Below, piece after piece: positions 44,941 through 57,052 of a stretch of DNA of 64,000 bases (positions are counted from its first letter, which is position 1; every line of letters starts with the position of its first letter). The notes below the pieces were generated by a model. That model was given only the letters and a program-made list of their open reading frames with translations, ran no database searches and was not told the DNA's origin. The stretch comes from Mytilus trossulus (lineage: Eukaryota > Mollusca > Bivalvia > Mytilida > Mytilidae): positions 49,346,686 to 49,410,685 of the forward strand of contig NC_086378.1 in assembly GCF_036588685.1 (NCBI RefSeq), read 5' to 3'. The position numbers and the translations under genes are program-made.

Positions 44941-47900
44941 TTAAAATGTAATTGTTATATTACTTTTCTTTGGAAATTTATAATTTACTAAATTATACAT
45001 CCTTTATTTTGCAAAATGTTTAAATTGTTTGAACTTCTTTTCAATTAGAACATATTGTATTTTTGTATAATATATATTGTTTAAATATCTTGTTGGTTTT
45101 CTATAATGGTAGCATTATTTTCAAGCTGAGTGCTTTTCCTGTACTGATAATTATTATATTTCCTTATATATGTACCTTTCGTCCATTCGCTGATCAAGTT
45201 AAACATTGATAGGATACAAGAACACTCGATTATCATGGCAAAAGTCATTGTTTTTCCTTTGAGAACGACTGTGCCATTTCTTGATCGGTGTGAGAAAAAA
45301 GTTCAAAAGTATGTTTTGATAAAGTTAACATATGATATTCACTTTGAGTGGACCAAATTTCTAGAAATGTATATTTATTAACATGTTAAAATCATTTAAT
45401 ATATTAAATTTATTTACAACATAATTGGCGCATAAAAAATATTAATCTTATACTGTGTAAAACTTAAAAAGTCTACTTTTAGTAGCATTGATGCGACTGT
45501 TATAAAAGAGGTTTAGCTAGCTTTAAAACAAGATTTTCTCCACCATTTTGTAAATAAAAAAATGCCTTTATCAAGGAATACAATGGAATATGACAGTTGT
45601 TGTCCATACGGGTTGTGTTTGAGCTTTTTTTTATTTTACCATTTGATTTAGGACTTTCCTTTTTGAATTTTCCTTGTAGCTCCATATTTTTGTGATTTTA
45701 CTTTTTAGCATGAATATTTATCAGAACCGTTTAGAGCGACACCAACAGAGTTCTGCAGAGAATCTTTTGAAGATGGAAAAAAGTATTTATCAACAAAGTG
45801 TTGGAAGGAATGCTATGTCAGTTATATTTATAAGGCCTGTAAATGTATTGATTTTGATTACAAAGGTATGTAGATGTGAAACATGTTGTCGTACATATTG
45901 TGTTTCATTATTGTACTATACTTATTGTATATATATTTCGTTTATTTATGTATGAGTCATGTGTTTATCTATATTAATATAGCTATTGTACACTGAGGTG
46001 TCTGCGAATAATAAAACTTTAAAACTTGAATCTTTATGCGTCAGGAAACAGACGTAAGTAGTACGTTCCACCTGCTAAGGGGGTAACGGTTTACGGTGAA
46101 TGACCATTCCCCTGCTTTCAGGAAGTACACCACTTATTTATGGTCCAATTGCTTTCTATGTTGAATTCCTCAATTTCAAGCTGACACAACTTTATTGTTT
46201 TAAGTTCAAATAAAGTGACAATTATTGCATGTCAAAGCAACACGTTATGGTGGCTTTTATGGAGAAAATCAACATTCCTTGACTGGCATATAAGAAAGAA
46301 CTGGTTCCAGGTACTTGGGATGTACCAAAACAGATACTTCAGATCTGACAAACAGGCAAGATGACCCTCTTTATAAAAATCAGTGCAGATTTTTAAATAT
46401 TCAAAAGTATGAGTCAAAATGTGTTCTACAATATGTACTATGATCACCAGTCATTTACTGTAGCTTTCATTTCACTCAAACAATTATACATTTGTACCTA
46501 AATATTCTACGTAATTTAAATGTTACACTCAAGCGTAGGAACTATTTTGTGTTAAATATGTACTACTTTCTGGCATGTGCTGTCTGACTGGGCTGAAGTA
46601 GTGGTGTTATACCTTCAACCAGTGAGGTCCTTCTTGATTGGTTACGCCACCTTTGTGTATGAAGCTACTAGTATATTAAATCGAGAAGGTATGCAAACTC
46701 CGAAAAAGTGGTTACGTTGTTTCGCTCAACTATCAACAACGTAGTAAAAAAGACGTTACCGCTGTTTCGGATTTCGGAAGGTATCATCACTAGTTATGGC
46801 AGTGACTTATACTATTTACAAACTATTTTTTTTTTATACAAGAGGATTTGGAGATAAGTAGTTATCTTCCATATTAAACCAAACGTATTTGTAACCTATA
46901 AATTATGATAACAAACTATCAAAACGTTACATCTTACTTCCTACAATGTTCATTAAAATTTATTGTTTATCCGTCATCTGGAAAAAACAACAGAGCATTG
47001 GTTCTGTTTTTGTTCTTTGTTCGTTTGCCTCAATAATAAACAACAACATATATATGAAGATATAGATATAAACGCAAAATAATGATCCAATACTATCACG
47101 ACTCAAAGAGGACATTCCTCCGGGTTTCTATTCGGGCATAAACTAATTATATTAAAAAGGATTATATTGAAAATGTTATTCCGTAAACATGAATAATTGA
47201 AAGAAATATTTCATAATGAGTTACCATGATAAACTATCCTAAGCAAAATGAAGATGTATAGTACAATGTAGTACAAGTATTGAAATTTAATGAATATTTT
47301 AAGGGCAATCTTCTTCAACTTGACATCGAACATGGTCATTATGCTATGCGACGGAGAATTGATTTTAACCGTTTGAACGAAATACATGAACAATGTGTAA
47401 AATATTGTTGATAATAAGGTAAACAAAAGTAAAAGAAATTTCATTGTAAACGTAGAAAACAGCAAGCATAAGTTTCAATTAAAACTTTTGTATAATAGAA
47501 TGATTATATACTTTTAATTGCATTTCCAAAATAGCATATCAATATTATATGTAAATTCTTATTCACAACTTATGATATATAGGGTAAAATATCTTCAATT
47601 TTGGTATATTTGTAGATTACCCCATTTGTTCGAAGTATAAATATCTCAAGTGTGCAAGACCAAGAATAGGTATGATGTAAAAGGAATTAAGAAAAAACAT
47701 TACAGTAAAGCATTTGTCACAACTCGGCAGATTCCGTACCTTTCGAGAGTAGCAAATTAACCCGGGGATTGCCGTTGGACAGTAAAACATATCAGTTTAG
47801 AACACAAGAAAACAGTTGTCAAATTATGTCCACAATAGTTTACCGGATTTTAAACTCGTAGTTCAATTAAGACACTAAATCAAGTTTACAAATAAAAACT

Positions 47901-48479
47901 GAGGAAATATCATGAATTTCAATATCAAAGTAGTCAGACCGAGTTCGTTAAAAGACTATTTTAATCGTTCCTACTGTTAAAAGAAATCTAGAATTAAAAA
48001 ATGGAACTTCAAGTCAGAAGAATATTACTTAAAATGAAATCAGATAAAAATATTGATAGGTTATGAAAATCCCTTTTGAATTTTAGAAAATAAGTTGAAA
48101 AGGCTGAATTATACAATATATTAAGCATTGGCATGGTTTTGGTCTCACTGAATTGAAAGAAAACAAATCTAAAATTACGTTAAATCTGAGTTACTGAGAT
48201 GATCTTTTTAAGGGCTATTTTTTTTCTTAGAAAAGAAAAGTGGGAGATAGGGGTTAACCATTTTGCCCCGTGACGTAGGACACATTCAAACAGTCCGAAC
48301 ATCTGACAAAAATTCTTTAACATCTGTTTTAATATGACGAATATAAGGTTGAATAGGTTGCATCAAAATTTGCTTTGATTTGAGCATTTTTATCACTATA
48401 CATGTCCTCTGAAATACCAAGGGACCAAAAGTGCAATGTTTACTTGTAAATAGTTATCAAAAGTATCAGGATTATAATT

Positions 48480-48600
48480 TAGAACCCCAGACGCGCGTTT
48501 TGTCTACACAAGACTCATCAGTGACACTCATAAACATTGTTATAAAGCCAAACAAGTACAAAGTTGAAGAGCATTGAGGATCCAAAAAAGCCAAATACGT
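48480..48600 (+). repeat. Dispersed mussel repeat with 'agacgcgcgtttt' (intron of copy B)
   Basis: Carries 'cccagacgcgcgttttgtct', 'aagactcatcagtgacac' and 'gaagagcattgaggatccaa'. Related to 19880-20010 and 63755-63910 but at a different place relative to the channel exons, so an independent insertion. Confidence 0.65.
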
Positions 48601-50395
48601 AAAACTAGAATTTACTAAACAAACTCTATTTTTTTCTATTTGTATTTTTTGTTTGTTATTATGTCCATTAATTGCTTTGAAAATTAGTAGATGTACATAT
48701 TTTGTACGAAGTAAAGTTTACCTTTTAATATAACGCCTTCTTGTTACTATCAACAACAGGGTCGTTACTTACGAAAAAATACAGTTTTTATAATACATGT
48801 ATAACTTTAATTTGTGTTTTGAATTTTTAAAGGAGAATTTAATGGAAAATCCAAAATGAACATAAGTTGTCATTGTCCGCCTTCATGTTCTAGCACACGA
48901 TACGAAGTAACACTTTCTTCATCCATATTTCCGTCTGACTTCTACAGTGATTTTCTACTAAAGAGGAATAACTTGAATGAATTTGAACGGGATTTTTACA
49001 GGTAATTACGTTTAGTAAATAATTTCATAGTATCAGATGCTCGTTTTGTCACAGCTCTTGATTCCTTGCTCGGCTTTTACCATTCTTATACCTTTTTGAA
49101 TTTTAAGCTCTATTTTCTCCTTCAAAATTGGGATATTTCAAATGTGTACCTAAGGCATGAACTAGCAAAGATACATTTGTTGTTGAAATGTGCATCTGGT
49201 GCATTGAAATTGCTACCGCTGAAGTAATTTATGTCTATCAGTGGTACTAGAAGCTTACTCAACAATGATTTAAAATCCAAAACTTAGTACAACGTTAACT
49301 TTGTCAATGTGACAAAAACATGTGGATGTTCGAAAGGTATATGATTATCAATAAACTAATATTTACTTTATATTGTATTTGTTTTGTGATTTCTTTTTCT
49401 GGGGAACACATTTTTTAAGTAGATTTGATAAAAAAAATCAGAAAACATAATTTTATATATATTGCATTCCTGCTCATAACTGCCATTTAAAAAAATGTGC
49501 TTCCAATTATAACGCTATTTCTTACCTGTTAATTGTATAAAATGTATGGTGGTTTAAACATATAAAGTATTCTTAAGACGGGTGGTGCAGACTTAGCACA
49601 ATTTTAGCTTACTTTTTTTCCCGTGTTGATTTTTTATCATCTCGCCGCCAATTATTAAAATCTCACCTGGATTACGCATTATTTATTCAGACTTCAACTT
49701 AACATTTCAGAAAAGACTTAATAGTCATTCACATCTACTTTGAAGAACTGAAAACAACAATTGTAAGCTAAGACAATCACCTGTCTATGAATCTTCAGTG
49801 GCGATATTTGGTTAGTTTTATATGTCATTACGTTCAATCTCTCTGCATTGATTGGTTTAATATGTGATTACGTTCAAATTCTTTATAACCTAATTATATT
49901 CAATGAAAGTAAAGATTTCGGACGTCTGAAGCACTTTTCTTAGTTTACCTTTACCATCATTGCTACAAAATGTTTAAAAAAAACAGATTTGTTAGAATCT
50001 CTTTATTAATATAAAAAGGTTACTTAAAAGAATATCAAATTCGTTTTAAGTCAACTTTGAATGAGAGAGTTTACTATACTTGATACTTATCTTCATATAC
50101 AGTATTAATAAAATAAAGAATATGAATGGGGAATGTGCAAAGAAACAAAAACCCGACCAAAGACCTGAACACATTATGATGTCTACATAGAAAATATTAC
50201 CATTTTATTATGTTATTTTCAGGAAATCTTGGAGGACAGATGGGATTATTCCTAGGAGCCAGTATACTCACCCTTACAGAGCTTGGAGAATTTTTGGGGT
50301 TTGTTTTGTGGTTTATCTGGAAGAAATGTATAAACATGAATCGTACAAACTGTTCAAAAGAAAAGAATGTCAATGCCACACTCCAAGAAATGTAA

Positions 50396-53300
50396 ACACG
50401 TCTAGTCATGATTAAGTAAAAACGTTAATTATATATCTATCATTATTAAACTTAGTTGTAAACAATTCTAATAAAATTTAAAAAATATATTACGTTGCAA
50501 ATATATAGTTATATATGTATCATCGTTACCTTAATTGGTAACAAATGTTTAACAAGTTAATCAATACATCACATGGCAAATATTTAAAGTTTATATCTCT
50601 GACAAAAAATTACAACGACATGAATTGTTAATATATAAAAGAAGAAGATGAGGTATGATTGCCAATGAGACAACTTTCTCCAAGAGACCAACATGACAGA
50701 AATTAACAACTATAGGTCATCACGCCTTCAACAATGAACAAAGCCCACACCGTACAGTTAGCTATAAAAGGCCACGAATTGACAATGTAAAAAGATTCAA
50801 ACGAGAAAACTAACGGCCTTAGTTAGGTAAAAAAATGAACGAAAAAACAAACAAATAGGTCACACATAAATAAACGACAACCACCTAATTACAAGCTCCT
50901 GACTTGGGACAGCCCCTTACATACATAATGTGGCGGGGTTAAAAATGTTAGAGGGATCCCAACCCTCCCCTATCCTCGGACAGTGTTATAGCAGTTCCAC
51001 ATAAAATGTCTCATATTCAAGCCTATAGGTCGAAACCAAATAGACGTACAAATCCTCAAATGTAAACAAAAAAGGCGAATATGTTTTGAATGGCTAGTTC
51101 TACTCCAAAAGAAGTGAACGTTAACTGTGTTAAAATCAGAAAATCCTTTACATTTGATTTATAAAAAATATGAAGGGCTATGATACTCAGTCATTCACAA
51201 ACCACTCATTGGTCAAATCCGGCCGATTTTTAAATCAAAGACACAAATCTTGCGACTCAATGGCTTTATTTCGCAACTAGTTTTTTTATTCTTCTATAAC
51301 ACTGACAGATATCCGTGTTATATACCATGCAGAATGTGATTGAAAAACATTGGCGGAATAAAATCAATCTCTAAACATACATGTAAACAGCTAGTTCTAT
51401 AAAAAGATTTCGTGTGGTCAAAAAACTGTTTTTGATGTTTTCAACAGAATAAGTGTTCATCATGCATGTTATATTTCCGTATCATGTGACCTTACCAAAG
51501 AGACATATCGTTATAACTTCAGCCAACACAAATGCGAGGAGAAAATCGTGATGGGACAAACAAACGTGCTCTTAAAGAAAAATAGTAATACCAGATTCTT
51601 AATGAACAAATTTATTAATTTAATCACTGAACAACTGTTAGGGAAAAGTTACATGTTTTTTTTTTTGTAAGTTAACAAACGGGAATGCATGGGAAATATA
51701 AAAATGTCATGGTTCTTTTAATTTTAATTTTCTACGTGTTCTGTTTTATTGTTAACCAGTGTCACTATTGGTAAATTTCGGCAACAAACACGAATGTGAA
51801 CTAGCTTGCATTCTACAACCCTTGAATGAAATATAATTTGATAATACGCAACAGATATGTAATAAAAAAATATCATTGCGATCCACACTTCATCCTATAC
51901 CGCTAGCCAATATATATAAAAAAAAAAACACACAGCAAAACGCCATACACATATATATTATAATATTGTATTTCATTTTAGCCACCAATTTATTTAACAG
52001 CATGTAAAGTTCCAACACATGTACATTTAAATTAATCTTATTTTGAAATAGTGTGTTTAACCGATTGATTCGTGTTTTTGTGTTTAAAATATATATTTCA
52101 ACACACATTGCACATGTATAGTATAATGCCGTGTTTATCATGTGTTTATCGTGTTTTGATACAATAGAATCATGTATACCTATGTCTGTCTGTTATGTTC
52201 TTTGAGGAGGTATCACTTTTTAAATGGCTGTAAGTGTAAATAAAAAAACATGTTTTGAAATAGCTTTGATCAAACTTTAATTAGTCCAAAGCACAGACAC
52301 TTCTCATAAACTAAGTCTGGGATAACATGATCCTTTAGTCTGGGATAACATGATATCTTCATTGAGTGTAATTGGCTTTAAACTAGCTATCAGGAAATGT
52401 GTTGTTGTTTTTTTTTACTAATATTGATATTTTATTTGTTTTTATGTGCTTCGTACCGATATATTGTGTTAATTCATTTGTAACTAACTTTTTCAGTTTG
52501 CTCTTGCAATGTGTTGTTACACAGCTGTCCAAGGTTAGGTGGGCTGAGCGCTTCCAAAAGAGTTTAACCTCGGCATCTAAGTGTTTTGTCCCAAATCTTT
52601 AATTCAGTGGTTGTAGTCTGTTGTCAGTCATATTGTTCTTTATTATGTATATATATGAATAACATGTTTAATTATGTTTTTTTTTTCCTGATAAATCTGT
52701 ACGTAAGTTGTATATACTAAGAAAAATTGTCAAAGGCAAACTATTCATTTAGAAAAACAAGTATTCATACATTTCTTTTGATATACGGTTAAGAAAATAT
52801 TATTTGTACACGGTGATATGAGAATCTGTGTATTGGAAATGGAATAAAACTCAAAACACACATGCATATAAAAAAATACAAGTATGTTTTTATCAGGGTT
52901 AGTCCATACACTATACTTATGTTGTAAAATGTTTATTAAGCCATTCTTTTTTTTTATAAAATGAAATGAAACAAAAAAAATCTGATTTAGAATATGTAAC
53001 ATGCAACAACTTTTAATTGTATCTTATTAACATAAATTATGCATCATATTAGTCTAATAATAAAACTTTATAATTTCTTGGTATCGTCGTTTTGTTTAAT
53101 TTTCTCATGTGAGATTTGCATCAACACACACATTTTTTACAATTATTCCATTCAGAAATTCAACAAAAGATTATTTTTTTCATAACAGGAAGTCTGCATT
53201 GTATTCATTATATATCAAATTAACGTGATATTTTATACCGGGTTATAATCTATAGCCATTACGTATGCATGCTTCTTTGCAACACCTCAAACGGATAAAG

Positions 53301-53800
53301 TTATAAGATATAGCTTATTTCAAACTTTAACAGCGAGAGACCTGTACAAATATTTTACATTGGGAAATGGCATTGCATTATGATAGCAATACCACATATA
53401 AATATATCTTGAATTTTCATAGAGAAGTATATAATTATATTAAGTATATTCATGATCCTGACAATTACATGTTTGATGTCTCGCAGTATCATTTTTTGAC
53501 AAAGAGGACTTGGATACTAATTCACAAATTTCATCTTTAGCCTTCAATTTGAAGCAAACCACACCAGCAATCAATTCAAAAATGGATTAACTGATGGTAA
53601 GTGCCGGGGGTGTCAACGAAACAATAGTATTTTATAAGACGCACTACATCAATATATTCGAATGTATTCAAACATAGACAGGTCCGATCAAAACAAACAT
53701 AGTTGATGTAATGAATCATGACCCCCTCTTAAATAAGTTTGAAATATTTTGTGATTTTAAAGTTTGATATTCGTTAATTGTCTTGTTCCTTTAAACGTGC
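50396..53800. other. Intergenic region downstream of channel copy B
   Basis: Holds a reverse copy of repeat family 2 (50640-50990). A 'gtgggctgagcgcttccaaa' fragment near 52540-52560 looks like a dispersed repeat. Otherwise AT-rich with no recognised gene. Confidence 0.45.
50640..50990 (-). repeat. Dispersed mussel repeat, family 2 (reverse, long copy)
   Basis: Reads 'gattgccaatgagacaactt', 'ttcaacaatgaacaaagccc', 'aacgagaaaactaacggcct', 'gctcctgacttgggacag' and 'aatgtggcggggtt', the reverse complement of the series at 54530-54900. Confidence 0.7.
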
Positions 53801-53814
53801 AGGTAGTATAGCAA

Positions 53815-53955
53815 AATACGTTGTTAGAGCAGGATTTAAAGGAGGACCCCCCCCCCCTTTATTGGAAAAATTTGGTTGATAATATAGGGAATCACTGAAG
53901 CATGACCAACGCGGTCCCTCCGCTTAGGCAGTCAGTGGATCCGCCACTGCTTTAT
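53815..53955. repeat. PolyC-rich dispersed repeat fragment
   Basis: A run of C at about 53848-53861, then 'gaatcactgaagcatgac', 'ggtccctccgcttagg' and the end 'gtggatccgccactg'. Related in type to 8040-8205. Likely a degraded MITE. Confidence 0.45.
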
Positions 53956-54529
53956 TTATCTTAACTGGCTCAACTATGAATTATAACTTATAAATATGAA
54001 TCATGGTACGTGTCAGTTGGAATATACCACAGTGAGTTGGTTTCCATAGAAATGCTAAGTGTCTGCTGAAACCAACGGTCCATCAAATATCAAGGGTGTT
54101 ATCATTAAAAACATCAAGCACCATTTCACCTTATTAATCATGACCTCTTGTTCGGGACAGTTTCCGTTTACGAAGTAAAATGTGTCCAATCCTAGAAAAA
54201 TGTAGACTAAATTGAAAGTTGTATCTTTAATTTTGTCATTTAAAGAGAAACAATTGGACTTCTTATTGTGTTTGTTTTAATGATTAGGAATGAGTTGATA
54301 ACAGTAGAGAGGTTAACTGCTTGGAAACATCTTAACTGTATATTATGTTATGACTCCAAAAACGCGTTTCATATTTTATTTTCATTTGTTCATTTGTTTT
54401 CTTTATTCTTTCGTAATGTATTTGTTTCATTGTCCCAAGGAAAGCTTCTCTAGTAACGTACTGTCATTGATTGTTGCCGAAAAAAATAGCCCGCTAACAT
54501 AATTAACCACGTCACATTATTTATGTATG

Positions 54530-54900
54530 TGCCTGTACCAAGCCAGGGGCCAGTAATTCAGTTGTTGTCGTTTGTTTATGTGTTACATATTTGTTTTTCG
54601 TTCATCTTTTTTTTTATATTTTTCTTAAAAAAAATGGCCGTTAGTTTTCTCGTTGAATTGTTTTGCCTTTTATAGCTGACTATGCGATATGGGCTTTGCT
54701 CATTGTTGAAGGCCTAACGGTGACCTATAGTTGTTAATGTCTGTGTCATTTTGATCTCTTGTGGACAGTTGTATCATTGGCAATCATACCACATCTCCTT
54801 TTTATATTGTACAATGACCTATAAATGTTTTTAATTTCTGTGTCATTTGGACTCTTGTGGAGAGTTGTCTCATTGGCAATTATGCCACATCTTCTATTTC
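54530..54900 (+). repeat. Dispersed mussel repeat, family 2 (one long copy plus a partial second end)
   Basis: 'gtaccaagccaggggccagt', 'aatggccgttagttttctcg', 'gggctttgctcattgttgaa' and 'gacctatagttgttaatgtc' are followed by two successive versions of the terminal part ('attggcaatcataccacatc' near 54776 and 'attggcaattatgccacatc' near 54872). The 3' end is thus duplicated in tandem. Confidence 0.7.
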
Positions 54901-55043
54901 ATAGTATATAGTGTTTTTTTTTAGTAGAGTCTGGTCAGTTACTAATGTTCTTGTTGTCAAAATCCATCATGAAGGACGCAACTATTGACCACTAGTCTAG
55001 CTGAGCCTAGACTGTGTTCAAGTTCTACAGGGCCTGAGACGTA

Positions 55044-55463
55044 CACAGCTACTTTTGCATAGGTACTACTTCCGTACTTAAAATATGTAGTACTGGAAAT
55101 TAACTTTTAATATTTAGTACTATTTCTTTACTTTTAAATTATTGTAATATTTAGGTACTTGTATTTTACAGTACTTGATTTGTACTAAATATTTTGGTAC
55201 AGAAATAATACAATATTCCATGTTTGAAAATCATAATTTTAAGAGATTTGAAATAGAAAATCTTTCAAAATGCTAAAAATGTAACGGTAGTAACAAAAAA
55301 TCTGTAGTACCTAAATTTCAAGTACAAATTAAGTACTGTAAAATACAGGTACCTATATATTACAATAATTTTAAAGTAACAAAATAGTACTGAATATCAA
55401 AAGTAAATCTCTAGTACTACATAATTTTAGTACAGAAACAGTACCTATGCAAAAGTAGCTGTG
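55044..55463. mobile_element. Fold-back MITE with about 170-bp inverted arms
   Basis: The left arm starts cacagctacttttgcatagg and the right arm ends with its inverse (cctatgcaaaagtagctgtg). The arms, about 55044-55205 and 55298-55463, remain alignable throughout ('gtagtact', 'ttaaattattgtaat', 'gtattttacagtact') around a spacer of about 90 bp. TA flanks both ends (55042-55043 and 55464-55465). No coding sequence. Confidence 0.75.
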
Positions 55464-57052
55464 TAGCTATGTCATTTTTTTGTGTGTACTCTCGAACCTC
55501 GTCGAGAGGTATGAGCCCCCCCCCCCCCCCCCCGCCCCCTTTCCCCCTATCGGGCCCAGGTCGTATATTGGTAGCACCTACTGGTAGTGGATTCGAAGAG
55601 ACAAAGTCTCCTGAAGCTAACGAGTTATCGAGAATGAAGTACCATTTCTGTCATTAAAAACTCATCAATATCAACATACTTTAGAGTATATTTTGTTTTT
55701 CTTTTATGTTTAATTAATTCGTTCAGTTGATTTGAAATATAATGGGCATTGGTTTGAGAGACAACGTCCAAACCAGTTACTAAGTACTTTAAAATATGTT
55801 TCAAATGAGCCGTATGGTAAAGCAATCACTCGATTCGAACTCTTGTTATGTGCAAATTTCTTTTATGTACATGAAATAATTATTTTTCATAGATTTCAAG
55901 GTTCATTATGAAAATTTGTAAAGGTATCCGTGGAACCCTGGTTCTCGCTTAGGATTGCTTCCTGCAAAAATTGAATCCATTTATCAGTCCATTACATGGT
56001 CTTAAAAAAATCAAACATTTTCTTAAGATACTATTTTCTTGATCTGGAATATTCAATTCTGCATGCTAAAGTTTCATGAAAATTTATGGAGGTTTACACA
56101 TTTATCATGTTAAAAATAATATTTTTTGAGTGAATTATTTTCGAAAAGATCCGCATGTCAACTGAAAATTAAATGAAAAAGAATAAATACTTTCGAAATT
56201 TTGCTTCAGACAGCAATCATTCATAAAATTCGATGACGATTTGACAAAGTTATTGATGTGTAACAAACTTTGACATCAGACCGTGACCCTTTTTATCAGT
56301 AAAATACGTGAAAATTAAAATGTTGATTTCATCATTATGCTCTGGATATTCATTTTGATCATAAAAATCTTCTGTTCAAAGTTTCGTAAAAGTTAATGAA
56401 GGGTCATGAAGGTTTGACATTAATAGTTATAGATATTGAAAACTGAAAAATAAGCACATACCTAACCTAAATTTTTACGCCACCAATTAAATCGTGATCG
56501 CTTTCGTGGCATTAATGTCGCAGGTTGGAAAAAAATGCATAAACAAATAAAATTTCAGCAGACAACAATATCATGATCTAGATACATATTCCAAGCAGTT
56601 GTGTTTTTTGTGTCTTCTGAAAGGTTTATCCTCAGCAATTTATTAAAGAGACGTGTATTATCTCCCTGCCTTTTTTGTACATACATGTATAAAAACAAAC
56701 AACAACTCTTAAACAGGTTAAATGCACCATGCACACGGCTAAATATGATAAATCAGGTCAAAACGTAAAAGATGAATGTTAAATTCAGAAATTGAGTTGT
56801 AATTGGCTTTAATTATAATTTTCAAATAGTCTGTATTAGTATTCGATTATACCAAACGTAACACAATGTTGAATAGATTTTACTACTTTTATTTTTCTTT
56901 TCTTTTTAGAAGCCGTTTACGGAAGTGACACACATTTTTTGTTTTTTATTAGGCGGAAGTAAAATTCTGAAATTCGATACATCCGGATTTTGGCGTATCT
57001 AAGTTCAACAACGAAGGTCTACGTGACCTGACGCAGTTGCCTTCATTTCGAA
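55464..57052. other. Intergenic, upstream of SELENON
   Basis: A C-homopolymer (about 55508-55533) lies in a short 'ctcgaacctcgtcgagagg' context, itself a hairpin. The rest is AT-rich. The stretch 56880-57052 should contain the SELENON promoter and 5' UTR. I see no convincing TATA box there. Confidence 0.4.

Larger units (their letters stand above)
36636..50395 (+). pseudogene. DEG/ENaC sodium-channel subunit, copy B, stop codon before the pore
   Basis: Exons 36636-36742 (ATG), 41554-42115, 44317-44418, 45709-45865, 47616-47669, 48836-49001, 49711-49810, 50223-50395, with GT-AG introns. Same layout as copy A. Exon 1 gives a 36-residue intracellular N terminus with the family's HG gating motif (STGFHGVNKL, H23-G24). 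Exon 2 begins in TM1 (LFWLCSFLLCAVYLTY) and has FPAVTICNLNS. The cysteine-rich extracellular exons follow. The penultimate exon is 100 nt versus 95 in copy A. A 5-nt insertion after 'acaattgta' makes TAA at 49769-49771, so the product would stop after about 402 residues, without selectivity filter (GAS, last exon) or TM2. The last exon is otherwise well preserved. It is either a recently inactivated gene, a null allele, or an assembly error. Confidence 0.75.

Noticed and set aside
49760..49775. A 'gtaagc' donor that might remove the stop in copy B
   Set aside because: Splicing from this GT to the last exon would be out of phase and meet a new stop soon after, so it does not rescue the gene.
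53490..53620. Possible small exon ending at a 'gatggtaagt' donor
   Set aside because: A good donor sequence but no open frame with recognisable protein and no partner exon.
55469..55657. ORF with a polyproline run
   Set aside because: The run is a C-homopolymer of about 25 bases in intergenic DNA; composition artefact.
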